Shown here one piece after another: positions 1 to 5,702 of a stretch of 5,784 nt of DNA. The translations under genes were made by a program, and so were the position numbers. This DNA is from Thermoplasmata archaeon. Its GTDB lineage: Archaea; Thermoplasmatota; Thermoplasmata; Thermoplasmatales; Thermoplasmataceae. Position 1 is the first letter of the stretch, and every line of letters begins with the position of its first letter. The notes under the pieces were generated by a model. That model did no database searches, was not told where the DNA came from, and worked only from the letters and a program-made list of their open reading frames with translations. The DNA lies in assembly GCA_021797955.1 (NCBI GenBank), contig JAJZYV010000138.1, forward strand, positions 1 through 5,784, read 5' to 3'.

Positions 1-79
1 CTTCCTTTGTTATCTTGCCATCTCTTTCAACTATACCGTAAGTACGGTATTTCCCAACATCCATAGCTATGCTATACAT
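1..79 (-). CDS. IS110-like (DEDD) transposase, N-terminal fragment, runs off left edge
   Basis: Reading the minus strand from the ATG at 79-77 gives 26 open codons beginning MYSIAMDVGKYRTYGIVERD and continuing GKITKE to the window edge. The pattern hydrophobic-MDVGK followed by a short beta hairpin ending in 'ERDGKI' is how IS110-family transposases begin. In that family the Asp (here D7) is the first acid of the RuvC-like DEDD catalytic centre. The remaining acids and the C-terminal Ser domain lie outside the window, so it is not possible to say whether the gene is intact. A second in-frame ATG at 64-62 would leave only Met before D7 and is less likely. No good Shine-Dalgarno precedes the start; only a weak TGTGAT is present a few bases upstream. 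The family call rests on a short stretch and is moderately secure. Confidence 0.68.
   Translation of the reverse strand, partial: MYSIAMDVGKYRTYGIVERDGKITKE
33..50. repeat. Perfect 8-base inverted repeat inside the transposase start region
   Basis: ATACCGTA (33-40) and TACGGTAT (43-50) are exact reverse complements separated by two bases. The repeat falls in codons 9-16 of the transposase fragment and may simply reflect the Tyr-Arg-Thr-Tyr-Gly codons. It could also form a small hairpin at the beginning of the mRNA. Confidence 0.5.
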
Positions 80-152
80 ACTTATCACACTCACATGTGC
101 TGCAGCATTTCTTCAGGGAAGAAATCAATTATCTCAGTCTAATCATATATCA

Positions 153-163
153 GTTTTTATACC
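153..163 (-). promoter_or_regulatory. TATA-like box, proximal candidate for the transposase
   Basis: The minus strand reads GGTATAAAAAC from 163 to 153, preceded by a purine-rich GAAG that could serve as BRE. Transcription would begin near 131, leaving a leader of about 50 bases before the ATG at 79. It is a motif match only, in AT-rich DNA where chance matches are common. Confidence 0.3.
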
Positions 164-327
164 CTTCAAATCTGAAACTCGGTTTCCATACTTCTTAAAA
201 TGCCAAAATTTATTCAAAAATTCTAATTCATTATGTCTATATGTAATGATTGGAATCGAATCAGAAATCCCTATAGTAAACGAAAATCAGGATTATAATC
301 AGTATTTTGGACTCATTGAAGCAGGAA

Positions 328-335
328 TATATAAA
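328..335 (-). promoter_or_regulatory. TATA-like box, distal candidate for a long transposase leader or guide RNA
   Basis: The minus strand reads TTTATATA from 335 to 328, a near-ideal archaeal TATA box. A start about 26 bases downstream, near 305, would give a non-coding leader of roughly 225 bases before the transposase ATG. That is in the size range of known IS110 non-coding ends. No experimental support is visible, and the box could be fortuitous. Confidence 0.28.
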
Positions 336-394
336 TCTGATCTAAATGGCAGTTGAAACAAGATGGGTCTATCTAGAGAATGACTTTAACCCTC

Positions 395-411
395 AAGAAA
401 GTTTATAAATA
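395..411 (+). promoter_or_regulatory. Archaeal BRE/TATA promoter of the glycosyltransferase gene
   Basis: TTTATAAATA at 402-411 is a textbook archaeal TATA box, and the preceding purine-rich AAGAAAG (395-401) fits a BRE. With the usual distance the transcript would start near 430-434. That is essentially at the TTG codon at 434 and about 60 bases before the ATG at 491. This is the strongest promoter-like motif in the window. Confidence 0.6.
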
Positions 412-433
412 TGTTACCTAATGTCGGAATTGC

Positions 434-1372
434 TTGAATATAATTAAGACTGACACGAGATTAGATTCACCAGAGTTAGTTGGCCAGATAATGCGTGATC
501 CGAAACTTAGTGTTTGTATTCCAGCCTACAATGAAGAAAGGAATATTGAAAAGTTATTGCTAAATATCTTAAAGCAAGATATTCACTCTGCCTTACTTCT
601 GGAAATAATTGTAGAGGTTTCGGGAAGCACTGATAAAACTAAGGCAATAATTACAGATTTAAGCAAAAAATACCCTATCGTAAGGATAATTGATGTTGGA
701 AGTAGAGATGGAATTTACAATTCATTATTAAGATTAATAGACGAGTCGAAGGGAGATTACATAGTTAGAATAGATGCTGACGTCACTTTAAAAGAAGGAG
801 TTATTGAAAGATTAATTGCCCCATTATCAGACAGATCAATTGGGATAACTGGCTGTAAAATACTTATAAATAGTGGTCGGAATAAGTTCGTCAATATGGT
901 TACCAAAACCGAATATACCATACACAATGAAGTTAGTTGTATTTCCCCAAAGACTACAAATATTCAGGCTTTCAAGAGGACATCTGGTACATTACCTAAA
1001 GGTTTTGAAATAGAGGACATAACTTTACAAAATCACATAATTTCTAAAGGTTATAAGGCACTGTATGTTGATGAGGGATTAATATCAATAAATCCCCCTG
1101 ATTCAATCAGGGCCTTATTACTTCAGCGCATACGCAGTATTAATACCCAAAGGCATTATGCTAAAGAAACAGGGCTTCATTCCCCAACCCAATCTATAAA
1201 GATAACTGGACATGCAATTTTCAAAACCATTATAAAAAGAAAAGTGAATATCTACGCACTTTTCGTGTTCCTGCTTATTGAATCAAGTGCTCACATATAC
1301 TCGTACACTAAAGAACTTTTTTTTGGAAGGAGTAAGTATTATACCTGGGATCAAGTACCTGGTACAAAATAA
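434..1372 (+). CDS. Family 2 glycosyltransferase with C-terminal membrane anchor
   Basis: This is a GT-A fold glycosyltransferase that would transfer a sugar from a nucleotide-sugar donor at the cytoplasmic face of the membrane. In the 312-residue reading, the N-terminal strand KLSVCIPAYNEERNIEKLL (25-43) and 'VSGSTDKT' (62-69) are the nucleotide-binding signatures. The metal-binding DxD is D114-A-D116 in 'RIDADVTL'. 'IEDITLQNHI' (193-202) supplies the catalytic E194-D195 pair, and 'QRIRS' (231-235) occupies the place of the QxxRW motif of processive members, with Ser for Trp. A hydrophobic helix at about 272-290 is followed by a short aromatic tail ending WDQVPGTK, suggesting one anchor. Acceptor and donor cannot be told; the nearby rml genes make a rhamnose-containing glycan possible. 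Start choice is open. TTG 434 sits at the predicted transcription start, whereas ATG 491 (Met20, 293 residues) gives the usual family N-terminus but has no Shine-Dalgarno. Confidence 0.85.
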   Translation: MNIIKTDTRLDSPELVGQIMRDPKLSVCIPAYNEERNIEKLLLNILKQDIHSALLLEIIVEVSGSTDKTKAIITDLSKKYPIVRIIDVGSRDGIYNSLLRLIDESKGDYIVRIDADVTLKEGVIERLIAPLSDRSIGITGCKILINSGRNKFVNMVTKTEYTIHNEVSCISPKTTNIQAFKRTSGTLPKGFEIEDITLQNHIISKGYKALYVDEGLISINPPDSIRALLLQRIRSINTQRHYAKETGLHSPTQSIKITGHAIFKTIIKRKVNIYALFVFLLIESSAHIYSYTKELFFGRSKYYTWDQVPGTK

Positions 1373-1414
1373 ACCATGAATTTATAAGAAGGTAATGGTC
1401 TCTCAAATTCACCT

Positions 1415-1444
1415 TTTGATTCAATACAAATTGAATAAATCAAA
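1415..1444. terminator. Imperfect hairpin between convergent genes, possible bidirectional terminator
   Basis: In the 79-base gap between the two convergent stop codons, ATTCAAT (1419-1425) and ATTGAAT (1430-1436) are perfect complements around a four-base loop ACAA. The outer TTTG (1415-1418) and CAAA (1441-1444) extend the stem to 11 pairs with a four-base bulge (1437-1440). The stem is A/T-rich and no long T-tract follows on either strand. Archaeal termination normally depends on oligo-T, so the role as a terminator is suggestive only. Confidence 0.35.
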
Positions 1445-1451
1445 CTATTTG

Positions 1452-3083
1452 CTAAACTGCACCCGGCTGGTAAACTATTGGATTTCCAGTGTATCCGCGC
1501 TCCAAAACGAAGAATGGTCCTTCAATTCCAAGCAAACCATAGTACCCAGAGGAAAGAAAGAGAGCAGTGATATTAGACATTCCAGGGAAACCTTTGACCA
1601 GGCTTTGGTTATACCACTGGAATGAGATCAAATCACCTATCACATAATTAATGGGGGTTACGGATCTAAATGAGTCAAAGATCCAGGGAAAAGTATTATT
1701 AGTGATGTCACCCATAGTAATATTAGGACCAATGTAACCCGGTACGCGTATATCATTACCCGCGGGTCCTGGAAGGAATTGTGGTAAATTATTTTGAATC
1801 AGGACAAATGAACAGTTTTTGGGAATCAAAGATTTAATGGCGCTGAACTGCTCTAGTTCGACTCCATTAAATTGCGTGATTGATCCAATAGTTATACCAT
1901 CTCGATCAAGAATAGCAATTGGACCTATTGCTTGATAGATAATTGCACAACAAACCGCGGCGGCCAAAATTAAACCGGATACTCTTCTTATACTCTTCTT
2001 CTGGAACTTTATTCCTTTAAGTAGATTTCTGAGTTTTGCATTTAATTTTTTGAGATTACTATGTCCAAAGTTAGATCTGCCTTCCTTGTTCAAAGATTCA
2101 ATCAGCGCCAAGAAAACAAATGGTATAAAAGAAGCTGAATATTGAAGCATGAAGACCCATGGAAATTCGTAAACAGGATTATTTGCAAAAAATAACAGAT
2201 AAGCAAATGGTCCCATGAATATATACCATCTTACCGAAAGAACCGGTATAAAAAGTACTGGTGCTAACAATACTAATATAGTTATTAACTTAATAGGAAG
2301 ATTGTAAAATGGATTGATTATTGCTGTTGCGTGTGTTTCAATATAGCCATTTCGAAGCATAAAATATGATGACAATAGAATCAATATATACAGGAGTATA
2401 TTACCAGTGGCAAAGTAAGTAAACCCTCGACCATGTTTTTGTTTATAGTCTAGAAATAACGAAATGGTCCAAAACATCAGCGGGAAAATAGCATATGGAA
2501 ATCTTACTATGCCGGAAATTAGAAATATTATCGACGATACCAAATACTTTTCTTTAATATAAGCTAGGTATGCAAATAAAAACAGTGGAACAAAAAGAGA
2601 CTGAAAGTGAAAATCAAACCAGGTCATTCCTGAAACAGGAAAATAAAGCAAATAAGCAACGGATATAAATAAAGAACTTCGGCTATCAATTCCTTTAATT
2701 AATGAAATATAGTAAATAGCAACCGCTCCTGTGCTGATTAAAAATGATTGGAATATTAACAGTGCTGTATAACCTCCGTATTGCAAAGGAAAAAGAAGAA
2801 AGGCTATGCCCTGATAATTGAACTGAAAAAGAAATTTATAAAGTGTCCAATTGCTATGAGTAATACTCCATAGATTCTGCATGTTTATACCCAGATCAAA
2901 TACAGTTGCCAAAAAATAGAAATACTTTAATAATGAAATTAAAGACCAATAAACAAAAACGATTACCACCGATGCGACCAAGATAGAAATATCAAAGTTT
3001 TTTTTATCTGAAAGGTTGTTAGGAGATTTTTTATCACTGGATCTTAAATCCCCATCATCAGATTTAGAACTAAGTTCGATCAT
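1452..3083 (-). CDS. DUF2079 family multi-spanning membrane protein (GT-C-like)
   Basis: The 543-residue product begins with about 30 charged, Ser/Asp/Lys-rich cytoplasmic residues. A first membrane helix follows (about 32-58), then about eight further hydrophobic segments up to residue 330. A basic loop (331-367) leads to one more helix (368-390) and a soluble C-terminal domain of about 150 residues. DUF2079 hallmarks are visible: 'VFDLGINMQNLW' (61-72), 'QYSASFIPFVFLALIESL' (314-331), 'LIPKNCSFVLIQNNLPQFLPG' split around 419-439, and the closing 'FVLERGYTGNP' (525-535). The family is widespread in archaea and biochemically uncharacterised. Its layout resembles GT-C glycosyltransferases, in which an Asp in the first external loop (here D63) is often catalytic. 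The typical acidic residue of the middle helices is not seen in 'SGIVRFPYAIF' (190-200). The C-terminal domain has five N-x-S/T sequons. The gene is convergent with the glycosyltransferase and divergent from rmlA, so it is its own transcription unit. The ATG at 3083 has GGTG 13 bases upstream, too far for a clear ribosome site. Confidence 0.85.
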   Translation of the reverse strand: MIELSSKSDDGDLRSSDKKSPNNLSDKKNFDISILVASVVIVFVYWSLISLLKYFYFLATVFDLGINMQNLWSITHSNWTLYKFLFQFNYQGIAFLLFPLQYGGYTALLIFQSFLISTGAVAIYYISLIKGIDSRSSLFISVAYLLYFPVSGMTWFDFHFQSLFVPLFLFAYLAYIKEKYLVSSIIFLISGIVRFPYAIFPLMFWTISLFLDYKQKHGRGFTYFATGNILLYILILLSSYFMLRNGYIETHATAIINPFYNLPIKLITILVLLAPVLFIPVLSVRWYIFMGPFAYLLFFANNPVYEFPWVFMLQYSASFIPFVFLALIESLNKEGRSNFGHSNLKKLNAKLRNLLKGIKFQKKSIRRVSGLILAAAVCCAIIYQAIGPIAILDRDGITIGSITQFNGVELEQFSAIKSLIPKNCSFVLIQNNLPQFLPGPAGNDIRVPGYIGPNITMGDITNNTFPWIFDSFRSVTPINYVIGDLISFQWYNQSLVKGFPGMSNITALFLSSGYYGLLGIEGPFFVLERGYTGNPIVYQPGAV

Positions 3084-3107
3084 GTTGTTTCAGTCGCACC
3101 TTATGGT

Positions 3108-3136
3108 CTACTTTATTGAAATGAGAGATAATAAAG
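3108..3136 (-). promoter_or_regulatory. Candidate promoter(s) of the DUF2079 gene
   Basis: Two TATA-like stretches lie upstream of the minus-strand ATG at 3083. CAATAAAGTA (3117-3108) is about 29 bases away and would give a nearly leaderless mRNA. CTTTATTATC (3136-3127) would give a leader of about 20-25 bases that includes the GGTG at 3100-3097. Neither is a perfect match, and the sequence does not decide between them. Confidence 0.35.
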
Positions 3137-3148
3137 TTTTAATTCAGC

Positions 3149-3164
3149 GATAAATTAGATATTG
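3149..3164 (+). promoter_or_regulatory. Candidate promoter of the rml cluster
   Basis: The stretch GATAAATTAGATATTG centres about 30 bases before the rmlA ATG at 3190, the spacing expected for a leaderless archaeal transcript. There is no Shine-Dalgarno between it and the ATG, which agrees with leaderless initiation. The box departs from the TTTATATA ideal. It shares the 106-base divergent region with the DUF2079 promoter, so the two units may be co-regulated. Confidence 0.4.
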
Positions 3165-3189
3165 TTTACTAGTATCTCCGTATTGGACT

Positions 3190-4257
3190 ATGAAAGGTAT
3201 AATTTTGCATGGTGGTTCTGGTACGCGATTACGGCCACTGACTTACACAGACGTCAAACAATTACTTCCTATTGCTGGAAAACCAGTAAGTGAATATGCC
3301 TTGCTGAACCTTATAGAATTGGGAATAACTGATATAAACATAATTGTTGGTGATGTTGGACAAAATGAGGTTAGAGGATATTATTCTGATGGATCAAAAT
3401 GGAATGTCAATATTTCTTATACTTTCCAAGAAAAGCCTTTGGGAATCGCCCAAGCGATAGGCCTGACTAGAGATTTTGTAGGCGGAGACGACTTTGTAGT
3501 TGTCTTGGGAGACAATTATTTCCAGAATGGCTTAAAGTCATTGGATCAAGAGTTCAAAACCTCTGAATCGGATGCACTAGTTGCACTTACCAAGGTTGAT
3601 AATCCTTCTCAATTTGGAATTGCAACTGTTTCAGAAGGAAGAATTATTAATATGGAGGAAAAACCCAAAAATCCAAAGTCTAATCTTGCTGTTACTGGAG
3701 CATATTTCCTTAGACAAAACATATTTCCAATAATAAAACAACTAAAACCTTCCTGGAGAAATGAACTAGAGATAACAGAAGCCTTTCAATTAATGCTAGA
3801 TAAAGGGATGAAGTTAGGTTATGCCATCATCGAGGGATGGTGGAAAGATACGGGAACAGTAGAGGAGTTCCTTGATTGCAATAGAATGGTCCTTGAAAAA
3901 ATTGAACAAGTTACAACAAAGCAAATCCACGCTGGAACTATACAAGGCAAGGTGAAAATGGGTGATAATGTGAAGATAAATGGTAGTACCAGAATTCTTG
4001 GCCCTTGCTATATTGGGTCGAACACAGTTCTTGAAAATACCTATGTCGGGCCGTATTCAAGCATTGGTTCAAATTGTTTGTTGAGGAATATAGAGGTCGG
4101 AAACTCTGTTGTAATGGACTCAAGCAGCCTTGACGTTTCAGATACAGTAAGGATTGCTGATAGTCTTATAGGACCAAACACAAAGATTATGAGTTCAAAG
4201 ACGAAGCCAAAAGCTTTCAAATTAGTATTAGGGCGTGATTCTAAGCTTGAATTATAA
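3190..4257 (+). CDS. rmlA: Glucose-1-phosphate thymidylyltransferase, long form with beta-helix tail (dTDP-rhamnose step 1)
   Basis: RmlA joins dTTP and glucose-1-phosphate to make dTDP-glucose with release of pyrophosphate, in the cytoplasm. The 355-residue product has the nucleotidyltransferase domain at about 1-240. The signature 'GGSGTRLRPLT' (8-18) and 'KQLLPIAGKP' (23-32, K23) bind the triphosphate. The metal ligands are D108 in 'VLGDNYF' and D220 in 'WWKDTGT', with 'MEEKP' (155-159) in the sugar site. Residues from about 245 on form a left-handed beta-helix of hexapeptide-like repeats ('VKMGDN', 'CYIGSN', 'TYVGPY', 'SSIGSN', 'IEVGNS'). This makes it the long RmlA type usual in archaea and some bacteria, rather than the roughly 290-residue enterobacterial enzyme. 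H7 in 'ILHGG', where many bacterial enzymes have Ala, also fits the archaeal long form. It is the first gene of the cluster, and rmlD begins within or just after its end. A related sugar-nucleotidyltransferase specificity is possible, but the rmlDCB neighbours make dTDP-glucose by far the best fit. Confidence 0.93.
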   Translation: MKGIILHGGSGTRLRPLTYTDVKQLLPIAGKPVSEYALLNLIELGITDINIIVGDVGQNEVRGYYSDGSKWNVNISYTFQEKPLGIAQAIGLTRDFVGGDDFVVVLGDNYFQNGLKSLDQEFKTSESDALVALTKVDNPSQFGIATVSEGRIINMEEKPKNPKSNLAVTGAYFLRQNIFPIIKQLKPSWRNELEITEAFQLMLDKGMKLGYAIIEGWWKDTGTVEEFLDCNRMVLEKIEQVTTKQIHAGTIQGKVKMGDNVKINGSTRILGPCYIGSNTVLENTYVGPYSSIGSNCLLRNIEVGNSVVMDSSSLDVSDTVRIADSLIGPNTKIMSSKTKPKAFKLVLGRDSKLEL

Positions 4258-5101
4258 TTCTGACAATGATGTAATGATCCTAGGCTCTGGAGGGCAGCTT
4301 GGATCAGAGCTACGCAAATTATATCCTGGCGCAGTATGTTATTATCACTCACCCGATGGCCCTAATTTTCTTGATTTCAGAGACCTTAAGAAACTAGAAA
4401 ACACAATAATAAACTCAAAAGTTAAATGGATTATTAATGCAGCGGCCTTCACAAACGTGGATATGTGCGAAACTAAGAAAGAAATTGCTTATTCGGTTAA
4501 TAGCCTTGCAGTTAAAAGCATAGTCAAGGCATCTATAAAAATAGAAGCAAATTTAGTACATATTTCTACAGATTACATTTTTGATGGTGTTAAAGGTTAC
4601 TATAAGGAATTAGATGTGCCCAATCCTCTTAATTACTACGGCATCTCTAAACTGATAGGCGAAACTTTCGCACAGAGTTATGAGAATTCCATAGTAGTGA
4701 GAACATCTGGCATATACGGTTCTAAGAATAATTTTCCCATTTATGTTTATAAGAATCTTAAAGATCATAAAAACGTGAATGTGCTTGATGGATATTACTC
4801 TCCAATACATGCTGAAAATCTTGCTTTAGCGATAAAGTTGCTGATCGATGATGATATGTTTGGATTATACAATGTTGGAGGTATTAGAACTTCAAGGATG
4901 GACCTAGCATTACAACTGGCTCGGAAATATAGGTTGGACGCAACCCTTATTAATAAAGTAGATAAATTAGATTCAATGAAAGCTGTTCGCCCCTTTGATA
5001 GTTCATTGGATATTTCTGTCGCCAAAAAAATTATTAATTTTGATTTTTATTCTTATGAATCGAATCTGCAGTGTTTTGATAATACAATTTCTAATTTATA
5101 G
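4235..5101 (+). CDS. rmlD: dTDP-4-dehydrorhamnose reductase (dTDP-rhamnose last step)
   Basis: RmlD uses NAD(P)H to reduce dTDP-4-dehydro-L-rhamnose to dTDP-L-rhamnose. It is a short-chain dehydrogenase of the extended RmlD type. In the 288-residue reading, the Rossmann loop is 'GSGGQLG' (17-23), followed by 'AAAFTNVDMCE' (69-79). Catalytic residues are T112 in 'HISTDYIFDG' and Y135/K139 in 'YYGISK'. The substrate-side motif 'RPFDSSLD' (252-259) is present. The start is uncertain. GTG 4235 overlaps rmlA by 23 bases. The next in-frame ATG, 4274 (Met14, 16 bases after the rmlA stop), leaves only three residues before the first glycine of the nucleotide loop. That would cut into the first beta strand, so the GTG is preferred. 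Neither has a clear Shine-Dalgarno. Overlap or tight spacing implies translation from the rmlA message. Confidence 0.92.
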   Translation: MILSLNYNSDNDVMILGSGGQLGSELRKLYPGAVCYYHSPDGPNFLDFRDLKKLENTIINSKVKWIINAAAFTNVDMCETKKEIAYSVNSLAVKSIVKASIKIEANLVHISTDYIFDGVKGYYKELDVPNPLNYYGISKLIGETFAQSYENSIVVRTSGIYGSKNNFPIYVYKNLKDHKNVNVLDGYYSPIHAENLALAIKLLIDDDMFGLYNVGGIRTSRMDLALQLARKYRLDATLINKVDKLDSMKAVRPFDSSLDISVAKKIINFDFYSYESNLQCFDNTISNL

Positions 5102-5114
5102 AGCTCAGGTAATC

Positions 5115-5124
5115 TTTCTTAAAC
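5115..5124 (+). promoter_or_regulatory. Weak TATA-like box before rmlC, possible internal promoter
   Basis: TTTCTTAAAC centres about 25 bases before the rmlC ATG, inside the 43-base gap after rmlD. There is no ribosome site before rmlC. The gap is the widest in the cluster, so a leaderless internal transcript for rmlC-rmlB is conceivable. The match is poor. Confidence 0.2.
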
Positions 5125-5144
5125 CTCGATGACATTACAGTATT

Positions 5145-5702
5145 ATGCCATTCACCTTCACTCAGACAGAACTACCTGGTGTGATAAAGATTGACCCAAA
5201 AATTTTCCCAGACATGAGGGGCTATTTCATGGAATCCTTTAAAAAAAGTGAATTTATTAAAACAGGAATCGATTTTAGTTTCAATCAGGACAATCATTCA
5301 TTCTCGAAAAGCGGGGTTATTAGGGGGCTACATTTTCAAAAATACCCGAATGAGCAGGGTAAGCTTGTCTCGGTTATTTCAGGAGAAATATTTGACGTTG
5401 CAGTCGATATCCGACCAAATTCCAAAACTTTTTCAAAATGGGTCGGTGTAATTTTAAGTGAACAAAATGGAGCAATGCTTTGGATCCCGCCTGGCTTTGC
5501 CCATGGATTCCAAGCCTTGAAAGATTCACATGTTTATTATAAGGCCACTAATGAGTTCAGTAAAAAGGATGATGCGGGAATTAGGTGGAATGATCCTACT
5601 ATTTCAATTAAATGGCCCATTCATGATCCAGTTGTTTCGGCCAAGGATTCTAAACTACCGTTTTTAAATGATTTGCATGTATTGAGAGGTGACTTCCATT
5701 AG
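5145..5702 (+). CDS. rmlC: dTDP-4-dehydrorhamnose 3,5-epimerase (dTDP-rhamnose step 3)
   Basis: RmlC epimerises carbons 3 and 5 of dTDP-4-dehydro-6-deoxy-glucose, giving the L-rhamno intermediate reduced by RmlD. The 185-residue length and cupin fold markers are typical of the family. The opening reads 'TELPGVIKIDPKIFPDMRG' (8-26). 'GVIRGLHFQ' (57-65) holds the catalytic base H63, and K73 follows in 'QGKLVSV'. The core strand 'EIFDVAVDIRPNS' (81-93) is followed by 'WIPPGFAHGFQAL' (113-125), Y131/Y132 in 'HVYYKATNE' and D168 in 'SAKDSKLPFL', the expected partner of the His. All residues usually needed are present. The start ATG at 5145 gives the standard N-terminus and no other start is nearby. 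The final codons overlap the start region of rmlB, so those two are translationally linked. Confidence 0.95.
   Translation: MPFTFTQTELPGVIKIDPKIFPDMRGYFMESFKKSEFIKTGIDFSFNQDNHSFSKSGVIRGLHFQKYPNEQGKLVSVISGEIFDVAVDIRPNSKTFSKWVGVILSEQNGAMLWIPPGFAHGFQALKDSHVYYKATNEFSKKDDAGIRWNDPTISIKWPIHDPVVSAKDSKLPFLNDLHVLRGDFH
5686..5692 (+). promoter_or_regulatory. Perfect Shine-Dalgarno GAGGTGA within the end of rmlC
   Basis: GAGGTGA complements the conserved 3' end of archaeal 16S rRNA (UCACCUC) over seven bases. It ends five bases before the ATT codon at 5698, an ideal distance. It also contains the GTG at 5689 that is the only conventional in-frame rmlB start before the stop at 5683-5685. It is the only strong ribosome site noticed in this window. 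Confidence 0.6.

Larger units (their letters stand above)
80..394 (-). other. Non-coding stretch upstream of the transposase; probable IS110-type non-coding end, candidate guide-RNA locus
   Basis: No convincing protein gene is seen in these 315 bases. They lie directly 5' of the IS110-like transposase. In the IS110 subgroup the non-coding end on that side encodes the bridge RNA that pairs with donor and target DNA. Visible structure is modest: the palindrome TGCTGCAGCA (98-107), a five-pair stem with a three-base loop (GAAAC/GTTTC, 174-186), a five-pair stem TGATT/AATCA (247-263) and the palindrome GATTATAATC (291-300). Two TATA-like boxes on the minus strand (153-163 and 328-335) could drive transcription toward the transposase. 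IS110 elements usually lack terminal inverted repeats, so the element boundary cannot be placed from one copy. The guide-RNA role is an inference from position and family; some IS110 relatives (the IS1111 group) carry it at the other end. Confidence 0.3.

Noticed and set aside
69..356. Open frame of 95 codons on the plus strand
   Set aside because: It overlaps the transposase start on the other strand. Its composition (rich in Ser, Asn, Ile, Phe) looks like translated non-coding AT-rich DNA. It has no ribosome site or recognisable domain. A short hydrophobic beginning was not enough to accept it.
421..447. Mini-frame ATG TCG GAA TTG ... TAA upstream of the glycosyltransferase
   Set aside because: Only eight codons long, and its ATG lies before the predicted transcription start, so it is probably not in the mRNA.
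1395..1625. Plus-strand open frame of 76 codons
   Set aside because: It lies mostly antisense to the C-terminal part of the DUF2079 gene, which has clear family motifs. No motif or ribosome site of its own.
3938..4352. Two overlapping minus-strand open frames
   Set aside because: They are antisense shadows of the conserved beta-helix part of rmlA and the start of rmlD, with no independent support.
4610..5025. Two minus-strand open frames opposite rmlD
   Set aside because: Antisense to conserved rmlD coding sequence, with no family features.
5248..5451. Plus-strand open frame in another phase inside rmlC
   Set aside because: Completely contained in rmlC, whose catalytic residues are all intact in the main frame.
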